Part shown: piece after piece, positions 14,701-26,585 of the stretch
Layout: each line of letters begins with the position of its first letter
Position numbering within the stretch: the first letter of the stretch is position 1
From: Coffea arabica
Lineage: Eukaryota; Streptophyta; Magnoliopsida; Gentianales; Rubiaceae
NCBI RefSeq assembly: GCF_036785885.1
Contig: NC_092314.1
Coordinates: 13,723,638-13,787,637 of the forward strand
Reading direction: 5' to 3'
DNA length: 64,000 nucleotides
Notes under the pieces: model-generated
What the model was told of the DNA's origin: nothing
What the model saw: the letters and a program-made list of their open reading frames with translations, nothing else
Database searches by the model: none
Made by a program: the position numbers and the translations under genes

Positions 14701-16189
14701 TTTACTGCTTTTATGTGGGTTCTTAACAGTGTTTAGGTATCTGTCAATGAGGCAATGTTAAATTATTCTGACACCAGATTATTTAGAACAAGTTTCTCTG
14801 GTGGCATTGAAAATGGGAGCTCCTGTATTACTGTTTCTTCCTGGCAGAAAAAGGATTATTCTTTGCAAATGCAGAGTTTAAATGTGCTTGTTTTAGCTAA
14901 TTGATCCAAGTGGCAATGGGCAAATACATTGATAACACCTGGATAAAAATGCTGAGTTAAAACTGATATAGGATTCAGTCATATGGAAGACCAATCTTCC
15001 AATCTTCACTATGTGTTTCGTTGTTTCATTTGTGTGAAGCTATTTAACCTGTCTCTTATTCAATGGATTCAAAATGAGGTTAGTACTTCTTCAACCTTAA
15101 ATTGAATATCCTTGTCTAAAATGGCCTTAATCTCTGTTGCCGATTTGGTTTGGGAGTATTCTGCCAAATCAATTACAGCTACAGACATCATTAAGGACAC
15201 TCTGTTGAGTTAGCAGCAGATTTTTTGTTTTCCTCCTAATATTTGTTGCTGAAATGCAAGGTAATTTAGATGGGAAGTAGGAAAGCGATGGTAAGAGTTG
15301 AACCTGTGACAAGAATGGAGAGCCTTAACTAATTGACTGTATATTGTACGCTCTTATATAAGGTTGCATTACCTGTCATCTTCACCATATAGAGTAACTA
15401 TATAGGAAATGATTTTCAAATGATCATGTATAGATTGTTCATTAAGACATTTGAATTAAAACACAAGAGGTGGTACAAATGAAAAGCATTACACCTTACA
15501 AATGTTTGTGTGCTGTTGAATTCCCATTTGGGTAATATGCAATTACATTTGCTATAAATGAGAACCTCTATTATTAAAATTTTAGCTAGATCGGGTACTG
15601 TCTTTTTTGTTCATTTCATTTATAAATTCTACTACCTTTCGCTCGCTTGTTTTTTCTGTTATGCTTTTATTTTATAAGGATTTCTGTCTTTTCTATCATA
15701 ATACCCTATTTGTGTGTTGAGACATGTAATTTTTTCATTCTGCAGACAGCTCCCTTAGATCTGGAGACAGATAGCTTTTATACAGCCAGAAAGAGCCTTA
15801 TAGAGGGACTTCTGGGAAAGATTAATGATGGCATGGCAGAAGAAATTCTTATCACGTCATGGGAATTACATGCAGGAACAGCCTGCAGGGGAGTGAACTG
15901 GGAAAAGCATTCCTTGGCTGAGCTTCGTGCTGCTGTCACATGCATTGGGGGTCCCTGTCTTGCATCAATTTGCAGGCATTTGGCTCAAGATTATCGGAGC
16001 TGGTCGAGTGGAATGCCTGATCTCTTGCTTTGGCGTTTTCATGACAATTATAAAGGTGAAGCAAAGCTTGTTGAAGTAAAAGGCCCAAGGGACAGACTTT
16101 CCGAACAGCAGCGTGCATGGCTGCTGTTTCTTATGGACTGCGGCTTCAACGTTGAAGTGTGCAAAGTAACTGCTCCAGTCGTGAAGTAA
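2724..16189 (+). CDS. FAN1: FAN1-type structure-specific nuclease (Fanconi-associated nuclease 1 homologue), 16 exons
   Basis: Exons: 2724-2825, 2919-3063, 3372-3431, 3866-4380, 4442-4546, 5917-6181, 6255-6317, 7016-7090, 7176-7297, 10862-10965, 11054-11141, 11221-11361, 11445-11668, 13652-13925, 14076-14309, 15746-16189. All introns are GT-AG and the phases join to 2961 bases, 986 residues. FAN1 is a nuclear 5' flap endo/exonuclease for interstrand crosslink repair. Order seen: basic N-terminus (MLTGRESLKRLIGKRRRF); UBZ4-type zinc finger with CPIC, H and C ligands (about residues 60-85), which binds ubiquitin in the family; HIRAN domain (about 230-330, SLQTFIVGRKF, DPNAIKV, IGFLPR); central helical region; C-terminal VRR-NUC domain with the PD-(D/E)XK residues PD (D931), E949 and K951 in LVEVKGPRDRLS. 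These match the family's catalytic set. The start is the first ATG of an N-terminus typical of plant FAN1. Odd: exon 3 repeats the start of exon 4. Skipping it gives 966 residues in frame. Intron 9 is 3.6 kb. Exon borders are inferred, not checked against transcripts. Confidence 0.93.
3342..3892 (+). repeat. Diverged tandem duplication inside FAN1 (exon 3 versus start of exon 4)
   Basis: The last ~30 bases of intron 2 plus the first ~26 bases of exon 3 (3342-3397) closely resemble the end of intron 3 plus the start of exon 4 (3836-3891), with an offset of 494 bases. Shared intron text includes GCTTATG, then TTCAATTA and a TGATT..AG acceptor. Shared coding text encodes DACLARGT versus DACIVRGT. 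The copies diverge after about 26 coding bases. Both exons are entered in the same phase, and exon 3 is 60 bases, so either exon or both can be used without a frameshift. Confidence 0.8.
7478..7622. repeat. CT/CCACC-rich pyrimidine tract
   Basis: About 145 bases almost free of G, made of CACCACC-type units followed by CTCT/TTCC runs. It lies in FAN1 intron 9 just after an AATAAATA-rich stretch. Low-complexity DNA; possibly part of an older dispersed repeat. Confidence 0.7.
9289..9416. mobile_element. MITE, copy A (palindromic core, TATACACT-rich ends)
   Basis: Ends carry inverted text: ATACACTATCAC on the left and GTGATAGTGTATAT on the right. The centre is a palindrome-like AATTTGAATTTGAAATTCAAA flanked by ATGACACGTGT and ATGTGTCAT. 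The same arrangement recurs at 32394-32544, so this is a dispersed family. No coding capacity. Superfamily not assigned because no target duplication is clear. Confidence 0.65.
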
Positions 16190-16781
16190 AATGTGTTCTT
16201 ATCACAGCGTATTCCATCATACCAAAATATTTGTGCAACATGTCATCCTGCTCAGAGAGCTGTACGCCTGTTGATCTTCAGAGGGATATTGCACTTATCC
16301 CACGACTACAGCTGGAGATGTAAAGATTTAGTTCAACATACGATGAAGGGGTTGGCTCTCTGAACAAATGCTAAGCCTACTTTTGGAGCTGTGCCTGTAA
16401 TTGCACTGCAATGTTCAGAGACTTCTTCCCTCTAGGATTGCTGAGAAGTCATCCAGTTGTAACGGTAAAAAGTTATTGCTTCATCTCTTCTTATTTTCTT
16501 CTTCCCAACCAATCATTGTTTTGTTGGTAACTATTGTTTGACCTGCATTTCACACAAGTAGTGCTTTTCCACCCTCCCTGTAACTTCTGAAGAAAATTCG
16601 CCAGTTTATTGGAGCCACCTCAATAAATTACTACAAAGATAGAAAGAAAATGAATTGTAATTGTATTTTCGATTCTACCTCCAGCTTGAATTGTGTCACA
16701 TTGAAGCCATACCGTGTAGTGAAGTCATCTACATTCTGTACTGGTCTCCTGTATAGAGTTGGCTTCTAAATTCATTAGCAA

Positions 16782-16815
<34 letters not shown>

Positions 16816-17232
16816 TTTTTTTTTCGAGTTCTCTTCTGTAATGTTTGCTTATTCTTTCAATTGGTCTGTTTCCTATGTTGCATGCCTTTATCAAAGCTTC
16901 TTTTGATGCTTGTGCTCCATTGTGGTCGGCTCTGATACCAAAATATTTGATTAAATCCGCTGATAAAATTGGTAAACAAACAATTTTATTCTACTGAATG
17001 TATTAAACAGTGTTTACAGATTAAACATGCACCAAATACATCTCTCTTCCAAGACGAAACTAATTTGAGCGTCATTCGTATGCTTGCTCTCTATTATATT
17101 AGTTTTACCCTTCAGAGTTCAGATATCAGTTCAATTCCTCACACAACTGATTTTCTCAAACGCTTGCTTAGTACCTGAATGAGCAACTGTAAACGAACCG
17201 ATTCGTAGGACTAGGGCTGAAATGGTTGAAAG
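16190..17232. other. FAN1 3' flank with a (TG)n microsatellite; no gene
   Basis: The first ~300 bases probably form the FAN1 3' untranslated region. A (TG)n run lies at 16784-16812 and is followed by a T-run. No other gene or element is visible. Confidence 0.5.
16784..16824. repeat. (TG)n microsatellite followed by poly-T
   Basis: About 14 uninterrupted TG units followed by 12 Ts, downstream of FAN1. Confidence 0.95.
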
Positions 17233-17968
17233 ACTTGCTTAGTCCTTAAATTTTATTATGAGCCAATTTAGTCTTTCAACTATTTTGCTTAAGCTGAAAT
17301 AGTCCCACACCTATGTTTACCGGGGTAGTTTTGTCCTTAATTGGCTCTCGTCCACCCAATTTATTTAACTTTTTGCACTCACAAATGGGGGGCAAAATAG
17401 AAAATTCAATCATTGCCCTTATTAAAACAATAGAAAAACATATATTTGTGAGAAAATTGACAACAAAATTGAATCCTATAGTGAGCAAAGAAAAAAAAAA
17501 CAAATTAAAGCTTCTTATGGCCAAAAAAAAAAAAAAAATGGAGCTGATGCTTTACAAAGTTTCATAGGGATCCAAATCAATCCATTAAATGGAAAAGGCA
17601 GGAAAATAACATAACAAGATTGTGCAAAAAAAAAAAAGTATGAAGTTAAGATGTCCTAGGTTTGAGTCCTCTCTCATATACTTAAAAAAAAATAATAAAA
17701 TAAAAATAAAAAAGAAAGAAATTCAATTTTTTTTTGGCTTTCTATAAATTCAATTTCATTGCTGTTTTTTGCCCATATAAACATAGTGAGGGCTATTTCA
17801 ACTTAAGTAAAATAGTCAAGGGACTAAATTGACTTATAATAAAGGTCAATAACTATTTTGGCTTTGTAAAAATAGTTGAGGGACTAAATTGACTCATTTT
17901 AAAGTTTAGGGACTATTTTGACTTTAGCAAAATTAATTTAGGGACTAAATTGATATTTTGCTTGTCCT
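17233..17968. mobile_element. Non-autonomous inverted-repeat element of the AGGGACTAAATTG family
   Basis: Left end (about 17237-17305) reads AGTCC...CAATTTAGTC...TATTTTGCTTAAGCTGAAATAG. The right part (17789-17850) is its inverted complement. The right side then repeats the GGGACTAAATTGA unit at 17820, 17880 and 17941, a 60-61-base period. The interior is AT-rich with A-runs. A short tRNA-like B-box text (GGTTTGAGTCC, near 17660) followed by an A-rich tail may be a SINE remnant inside it. No transposase frame and no confident target duplication, so superfamily is open. Confidence 0.6.
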
Positions 17969-18376
17969 AAAAAGATGATGAATAAGTTTGTTATACATTT
18001 CACGGTATAAAAAATTTTGTAAGATGAAGTGCCAGAATATATTATTTAGACAGCATTTAGCCTGTCAAATTGAAGTATTTGGTCTATATTATTAGCTAAT
18101 AGAATTGATCATATAAGTTCTTTTTTTAGTCTTTTTTATATTTATTTTGTATCTTTTAAGCACTATACATGAAGAAAACACGTACCGTCTTTGATATCAT
18201 CTCAATAAGTTATGAACCATGTGAAAAACCTGTATCCCAAGCCATAACCAATATTGCCACTATGTCATTTTATGTATTATAACCTTTTATTTCACCAATT
18301 CGTTCTTTGTTTGCAATAGAACTACTGAATGTCTTTCTATTTTTTATTCTAAAGTTTGAGTTAATATCATCCTAAT

Positions 18377-18740
18377 TTGGGGTGCAATGAATTGAGTTTA
18401 ATCGAGTAACTCAGTGAGTTTGCTTGGTCAAAACTTGAGTTCAAATAGTTTGAGTTACTTGATGAGTTGAGCTCATACTTAATATGTGAAATTCGAAAAT
18501 TTGTAGAGTTTAATTAAACTCAATCAAACTTGATTAGGCTCGATTAAGTTTGAATGAACTTGATTTCAAATCGATTGAACTCGACAAGCACGAGTTCAAA
18601 TTCGATTTTCAAGAGTTCGATAAGTTCAAAATCGATCTCGAGTTAAGTCCAAATTTTTTTAATTCGAATAAAGTTCCAATAATACACTACCCGAGCTGGA
18701 TTTGCACACTCGATTTCGACTTGACTCGATTACACCCCTA
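18377..18740. mobile_element. Non-autonomous TIR element of the TCGAG/GAGTT family
   Basis: Starts near GGGGTGCAAT..ATTGAG and ends near CTCGATTACACCCC, which are inverted relatives. TAATT lies next to both ends (left and right of GGGGTG/CACCCC), a possible 5-base target duplication. The interior is built of GAGTT, TCGAA and CTCGA words. No true protein is encoded. A related right end occurs at 62517-62665. Such ends are typical of small hAT-like elements; that placement is inference. Confidence 0.55.
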
Positions 18741-20505
18741 ATTATTTTTGTTCTTGACTGCTACTTTTCCTCCGTAACAAAAATTCTATTTTTGTTCTTT
18801 ATTTCTCAATTTATTTGAAAATTATGATTTCTCCCTTCAAATATACTAAACAAACCAATTAACTCAGAAATGATTAGAACCCAGGGGCAGTCAGTCTCTC
18901 GTCATCCCAGGATCAGTCAGCAAGAATGACTAATTTGTGAACGAATAGAGTCCCTTAATGCGACAGCCAAGTAAACATTTTTTTTTTCCCGATATCAATT
19001 GTATAAATTATTCTATCATAAATTACAAAGAAGAGAAAGCCTAAAAAAACTTGTGTTAGAGACTAGCCGGTAACAGCCAAGTATACATTAACCGGTAACT
19101 TTGTTCACTTTCTGGCTTGAATAAATGCTTTAGAATCAACTGCAAAAAGAACCACTCATTGGTCAACAAACCAAGGACCTATACATTTTAAACCTTATTA
19201 CATGAAAAGAACAATTGATGATTAAATCAGAAAACATACTAATTGAAGCTGAGAATATTATATATTAACTCTTTCACCTGGATTAGCCGCATAAACTAGA
19301 GCACCGGTGTCTGCGCCTAAGCTATTCAGATTAAAAAAAAAAAGAGAGAGAGAAAGTCATAATCGATGGTTAAGGAAAATTTTACATATGAACTTTCACG
19401 ACTGAGACGGCTAGAAACTCAACGTTATCTTCAATCAGACTAGAGAATCGTGAGTCATCTTCTAACAGAATTCTAGTAAATCAATCTCATTAGGAGTAGC
19501 ATTACCAAGAAAATCTCAACCAGGTGAACAACAAGCAACAACAGTTCACAGATTATTCACCTGTATTCTGTTTCCAATATTATGTAATAAGGGTGGTCTG
19601 CGCCCTTCGCAGAGTAGAAGAGGGAGTCCCTTCTGATTCTGCGATCAGGAACACAGAGGCGCAAGTAGCAGACTGTATCGGAGTGTCAATTCAACTTTAG
19701 ATTCAACTTTTACTACCAGGACTGGAGTTGTTAGATGTTGCAAGTGCCTTTGCAATTAAACTAGAAAGCTCAGCTTTGAATTTCAGCCCCTGGCTTTTTA
19801 CAAGGACTGGAATTGCTGGATGTTGCTCGGTGCTGCTATAACTTAACCAGAGAGCTGTGTGTCAAACTTTAGCCCTTCTCATTGGCCACGGGGAACAGCC
19901 TCTCATGATCATGACAGTCTTCTCCACATAATACATCTCAGGATAGTCCATTCCCCATAAACCATGAAAGGCTGTACTCATGGAGGAGCTGAAGATGAAA
20001 TACCTCTCACTTCAATATATCGACACATTCACCATATTCCTTCTCTATGTATAGCCAATGAAGTAGTGTCTTTAATTCTGATATTGTTCTTCACGCATCA
20101 ACTGACTTGCCTCTCATTGTGAGTTTAAACATAATCTTTCCTTTACCCTTCAACTTCAAGAGCTGGCTCTGACCAATGGCATCCGTCCCAATAATCAAGT
20201 TATGGCCTACTACTCCACAGCGCTCTCAAAAGCATTTCGGGTGATTACAGCACATTCAGAGTGCTAGAAAATGTAGTATGGTTAATCAACTGAGTCTGAA
20301 TGTGTTCAATTATCAGCCCAGCAGTTCACATAGGCAAAGGAGGCTTCAAAGGCTTATTCTTGTCTACCAAAAATTCCTTCTCATACTCTGAAGGGCAAGA
20401 GAATTTGATATGGAATGCAAAGTCAAAAGTAGTTTTTTACCATCCACCAGATTTACCTCCTTAAGAATGGCAGAAATGGTAACAGCAGATGAGGTCGTAG
20501 GAATA
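18741..20505. other. Intergenic region downstream of TTC27; no gene recognised
   Basis: Contains the probable 3' untranslated region of the minus-strand TTC27 gene (just below 20506). The stretch 19560-20480 has higher GC and looks like decayed transcribed sequence, but all frames are broken and no family was recognised. Confidence 0.4.
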
Positions 20506-23500
20506 TTACGCAGCACCTGAGTCTTCTTGCAGTGCCTTTTGCACTTGATTCAGACTGGCCAAAAGATCCTGATATTCTTGAGTGTCTGAAAAATTTGCTC
20601 CCTGAAAAAAAAATAATCTGTCAGTCAATTCGACAAGGAGATTGAATAACAACATAGTCACTAGTCAGATAACTGAAAGTATCCATTTGCATAAGCTTCA
20701 TAACTCATCAGAAGTACAAGGTGCCAAGCAAAAGTATGCCGCTAGTAAGAAAATATGTCCAGTAAGTTAAAGGCAACATTCACCTGCTTAATTATGTTTT
20801 TAACATGCATCTCAGCTGCAAACAGTTCTCGACGTCCACCAGTTTGATAGGAAAGCTCCTGATATACTTTACAAAGTTCCAGTGAGGCATGTGCAAATTT
20901 TACAAACCGCTCCCTATCCTTCCACAAATCAGATCCCTGATAGGCTCTGACTTGCTTAAGCAGGGCCTCAGAGCACATCGTAAGATCCCCCTTCAATTTG
21001 TGCCATCGAGCATACAGCCCCCAAATATCAGCTCCCCCACTACTTTTAACAATCTGCTGCAAGATCTTGCCAAGCATTTGCATCAAATGCTCAAATTCAT
21101 GCTTCCTAGCCAAGTCTTCTGAAATTGTTGATTTGTCAGCATAATTAACATCTGAGGTAGCATGCATATGCTGGGTGTCGTTGCCACCAGTTGCCTCTGA
21201 AGGATGAGAATTGATAATTGAACCCTGTTTTTCAATCTCTACAATCAATCTTTCTAGTAAATCAACATCAAATCTTTTATTACTAGTCATGTCCAGGACC
21301 TTTTGTATAGCATCCATTGCCTGGCTATAATTGCCAACGTCTGCAGCCACTTGGCTGAAATTCTCCCACATCTGCCAATTGTTTCGCTTGAATTTTAATG
21401 CTTCCTTGAAAGCAACAAAAGCCTCTTTGCTTTTCTTCCTAATCATGTGGAGGCAAGCTACATTATTCCAAGCCTCTCCATTTTCAGGATCAAGTTGAAC
21501 AGCACGTGTAAACCCATCCAACGCCTTTTCAACATCCCTAGCTTTCAGAGCAGCGGCACCAAGTGCAAACCAGCCATCTGGATACAAGGAATTCAGTTTC
21601 ATTGCTGACTCCCATAGAACTTTTGACTTCTCATAGTCTCCCCTGTTGTATGCGCTGCGAGCAAGGGATCGCAGAGCTCGAGCTGACTTGTTCCCTGAAA
21701 TGTCAAGGGCCTTTTCATAGCAAGAGTCATCAATTGTAACATCACCAAGTGAACACCATAACCTTGAGTCATTAGGCCTTTCCAACAATTGCTTCTTGAT
21801 GAGCTCTACAGCTGCTGCTTTCTTCTCCAAAATTCTATAGCAGTATATCAAATTATCCCAAAGCTCAAGATCTTCATAAACTTTGATAGCTTCTCCTATC
21901 AACCTGCAGCTGACTAAAAGATCACCAAACTCCTTGCGTAATGCAGGAATTCCAGGGATGTTCACTGCAAAAGAGTAAAACATCCTCTGCACAACACCAG
22001 GAGAAGGTTCACTTATACTTTCAACTAGTTTCTCCATCATCAAAAGTGCACGCTGCTTTGTGCGGCTACGAGTTGATTCCCACCGAACGCGCAACATGTT
22101 GCAAAAATATTTAATTGTGAATGGTGAGGATTGTTGAGAATCTATTGCCTCCATATATGGTGCCATTTTGTAGTGTTGCAATTCATCGTTCCGAGCACTT
22201 TTCTCAATAGAAAGACATTGCGCCAAAATCACAGCCTGTTGGATTGCCTTCAACTGTGTGGCAGAAATACTAGAAATTTGAACAGCTTGATCACCACTAT
22301 CAGAAGTTTTATCTTCTAAAATTCTAGGGGCCATCAACACGTCAGATGCTTCCTGTGTTTCAGGAGGATGCTGAAGTGATGTACCATCAATAGTGGTGGT
22401 TATGTCACCCTGCATCTCATGGCTAACTGATCCAGTGGTACTATCACTGCTTTTGCCCGTTACAAGCAGCAACTGAGCCTTGGGTTCCACCTGTATTCCC
22501 CACTCTATCAGGATGGCCATGGATTGAGAATCTTAAGTGATCCATCACATCTCACTAAAGGTTTCTATTCAATACAAGTAAAATTTAAAATACCTGATGC
22601 ATGGTGCGGAATCCAAGAGCTCCACTAACAGAAAAATCAAGTTTTGATTGTTTTTGAGCTGTTTCAAAGTGCAGTCTGACATAAAGAGTTTTTAGAAAAA
22701 TTAATAGTGCTATTGGAAATGAACAAGTAAGAAAATTATAAGGTCGTCAACAAAGGGTGAGGGTGACAGATCTAAGAAAGAACAGATCCTCAACGAGAAT
22801 AACATAACAGGTCTTCAACTATGAATAAGATACTCAGATGCGATACAACGGCATGGATATAACATGGGAATATATCAATTTCAGTTTGACTCCCTTATGG
22901 TCATTTCACTAGCTTCCTATCATGCTAGCAATGCAGTTACTTTAATGAAATAAATGGCATATTTACCATTAACCTTAAAAATATCAACTTCAACCTGTCT
23001 CGACTTGAACTCTACTCAAGGAGTTTTCAAGACCATATAGTAGATTTGTCGCATCACATTAAGAAAAACAAAAGGTAAGAAAAACATTTGAAGTATTACT
23101 AATATGTCTTAGCCTTCCAAACTAGAATATTTCAAAACTACATTAAGTTTTTCAATCTTAAAATGAGAAATGCATTTGCATTACCTTCCACATCACCTAG
23201 AAATCTTGACATTTCAGCATAATTTCAAAATACCGGAGTTTGGAGGAAGTAAGCAGATGTAACTAGACATTATTTTCCATTCCATCACAATATTCTGTGC
23301 TACTCTTAAGTATTCCTATATTTATTTAACGCTATCATGTTTCCATCTCAGCTAGTGCATAACACATTTTGACCTTTATATGCAGGCACTTCTATTAAAA
23401 AACATTTACACCTGCATAAGAGTGCATCCATAAATCACATGTGGTCTACATGAGCCTCCTAAAAGTGTCTGCTCTTTACAAATAACAATTATTGACAAAA

Positions 23501-26500
23501 AGGAACCAAAGTCAGAAAAGGTACACTGCAGCACATGCTATAGCACCTCTAAAGCATTTGGAAAGCTAGCATTATGCAGCTACTTGGTAAGTTAATCATC
23601 TTCCAAAATCAGCTTGAGAAAACTGGATGTATGGTTTCATGGTGAACCCATTTAGTATCTCACCTCAAAATGTACTACCACTGGAACCCAAATATGCCTT
23701 TAGCCCATAGGGTAACTTTTGCACCACAATGGCACTATGCACTACAGACAATTTTGATTAAAATCCGATTATGTATAATATCTATCCGATACCATGACTA
23801 TAGAGATTGACGGTATTCAGAATAGCATATGCCAAAGGACAAATTAAGACAGGATCCAACCCAACCAAACATCAATATGCCAACTCAAATCTGCACCAAT
23901 ATCAGATGATATGGAGAGTTGGAAATCATATTAACTTGCACCAGAAACATCACTTGTTATACAATGTCCTTACATGATATCTCAGCAATCAATCACAACA
24001 TAGCTACAGCTTGAAAGTATACACATGGTGACTCACCTGGAAGAATCTACCCGTGCATATGTGACTTCCATCATCCCCACCTCTAAATGGAGCATGGATA
24101 CGATAGTTAAAGCATCTTCTTCCGATAGCCTTTGACCCCAATAATTTGTCACTTTGCCTAGACTACCAAAATGTCGTAAACTTTCATGTGAATATACTTG
24201 TAAGAGGTCAAATACAGTGGATGAACATTCATCCAACAGTTTCTGATGAATGAGCAGCACCCTAGCAAGCCACCAACAAATACTTCTCAAAGCAGCAGTA
24301 GTGATACTGCTGTCTAGCAACAGATCTTTCGTCTTCATCAGTAAAATCTTTGACAGAACTATATACTACAAAAAGCAAACAGACCAAATGTTTTTCATTA
24401 AGAGATGTTGCAAAAGGAGAAAACAACATATCAAAGTCAACAAGCTGAATGTATCATTATCATGCTGACAACACATGCATATGAACCTATCCTACAGCCA
24501 TGCCATTGATACCATAGAACATATGTTAATTAAATTAGCAGAAGGACATGAGCTATTCCTATAGAACTTCTACCTTCCAGTCAACACTGTCCTATTACAG
24601 CTCATGAAACAGAAGGATGTCAACTTCTATTAAGCTAAAATAGTATGTAAATAGTATGTACCAGGATACTCCTCTACCTGAATGTACTCTGTTAAAACTT
24701 TATAAGTTAATGCATAGACATGAAGCCATGGAAAATGAGGGCCCAATAATTTCCCATATCTTGCTCCTTACTAAATTATGAATTCTGATGCCTAGACCAA
24801 TTTGAACTTATCTTTCAAGATAGCCTGGTCTAGAAAGCCTATCTAAGTAAATGTACATAGCAAAAGAAAGCTAGGAACTAAACAGTCTGTTGTTCATCAG
24901 TTTTCTTGTGTCTGACAAAATGAACTAAAACTCTAATCAGGTCTGTCGCAACAGAAACACTAAAGAATAAATTCATATGTTTAGGATTTCATGTAAAACG
25001 AAATTTCAGAACAAAATTTAGGATTTTCCAGAAACATATAAAAGTGTAGCTTCCACAAAATATAGATTGTTTTTTGAACCTCGGCAATTAGTTACTAAAG
25101 GATACCTACAATGTGGACAGGGATAACATGAATTCAAGGAAAGCAACAAAAATCAAGAAAATGGTCTGGAAAGGACCACATAAGCATCTGAGACAGCACA
25201 AAATTTACTGCAGATCTTATTGCTTGTTTTATCTTTTGGCGATATTATATTCTAATGGAAAAAGGTCCCATCAGAAAAAGAATATAATCACCACAAAACC
25301 AATATTTGTCACAGTACATACTCCAACTTATACTCAATAAGCCATTGGGAGATCAAACATGAATCAACTTTGCAGCTGCAACTTAAAACACCAAAACGAT
25401 TCAAAGAACCAGAAAATTGAAAAAAAAAAAAAAGGACTGCCTATTAGACCAGTACCTGGAGATTTGAGAATTTTCCTCGAACATCAGAACCAACCGACAT
25501 TATGTCCTTTTGTGCCCATAATTCCCACTCTATCCAATTATCATTAATTGGCAACAATGGCATCGCTGGCATTTTTTCCACTGGACTACAACCAAATTAC
25601 ATGAACATCAGTTCATATATTTGAACAAATCATCAAATCAGACAGTTCAAAAAATGTATAGTTTTCATTTGTCTTAAATCACTATCACAACATAAAATTG
25701 TGCACGAAATCAGGTAAATTAAATGAAAACCCTGTTCATTCCATGTAAAGATTATACAATTTTGACTTTTCCCCAGTTAATTTTCTACTTTACTACAGAA
25801 ATACTCTATAGATTGAAAAAACTCATATACATTACTTTCTCAAGTCAATATGCCTCACGCAGGGAAATAAAAAAAAAAAAATTTCTTACCACCCTAACTC
25901 TTCAAAATAAAAATAATAATCATAACCGATTAAAAAATATCTTTCCCTATTTTTCTCCAGTTTAACTTGCTCGAGCTCGCTAAAGCAGATGCTAATAAGT
26001 AATAGCAAAAGTAACTCATCTTCGAATTCATAAACAAAAAACAAATAACTTAAAAGGAAAAATAAATTGGAAAGGCTCAAACTTTAAGAACAAATAAATA
26101 TCATAAAAAACACACCAAAAAAACTGAAAATTTAATGGAAATTAATACAAGATTAGAAATTACCCAGTAACATTTGATTGAGTAAAAGCCAGCAAAGCCG
26201 CGACGGCGATGGCCATAACAAGAAAAGCCCTGAAACATTTCTCCAATTCATCAATTTCCGAATCGGAATTCCCATTCACGAAAACGACGACGCTCTGGGG
26301 GACTAACTCGGAATAGAATAACTCGGCTGAATCAGCCGAGCTAGAGAACGCGGTGGCCGAGTTGAAGCTGAAGATAGATTTAACTGCGGCGGAAGACAGA
26401 GCTTCGACATAGTTCCCTGACTCGATCAATTGAACGACATCGGAAATGAGGGTTTGGAGATTGGGAGGAACTTCATCGGACGGTGGAAATGTCGGCAGGG

Positions 26501-26585
26501 GATTATCGGAGGGTAGAGTACAGCGGAGGAGCCGAAGCTCCAGAGACCGGAGCATGTGGAGCGGCGCATCGGAATTTTCTTCCAT
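20506..26585 (-). CDS. TTC27: TTC27/Emw1-type tetratricopeptide repeat protein, six exons
   Basis: Exons in order of transcription: 26585-26164, 25585-25456, 24332-24037, 22675-22594, 22490-20784, 20601-20506. Introns are GT-AG and phases join to 2733 bases, 910 residues, near the usual length for this family. The N-terminus starts MEENSDAPLHMLRSLELRLL. Exon 1 ends in the conserved CFRAFLVMAIAVAALLAFTQ stretch (about 118-137), hydrophobic but in this family not an established membrane anchor. TPR helices lie at roughly residues 510-710, with clear units such as NRGDYEKSKVLWESAMKLN and PENGEAWNNVACLHM. The protein ends in QEDSGAA and a TAA stop. TPR proteins are scaffolds. The yeast relative Emw1 is linked to cell-wall integrity; the plant role is poorly known. 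Start: first ATG of the conserved first exon. The long last-but-one exon (569 codons) carries most of the TPR region. Symbol given by family. Confidence 0.9.

Noticed and set aside
19560..20480. Extra gene downstream of TTC27
   Set aside because: GC is higher and some stretches look transcribed, but all six frames are broken and no protein family could be named.
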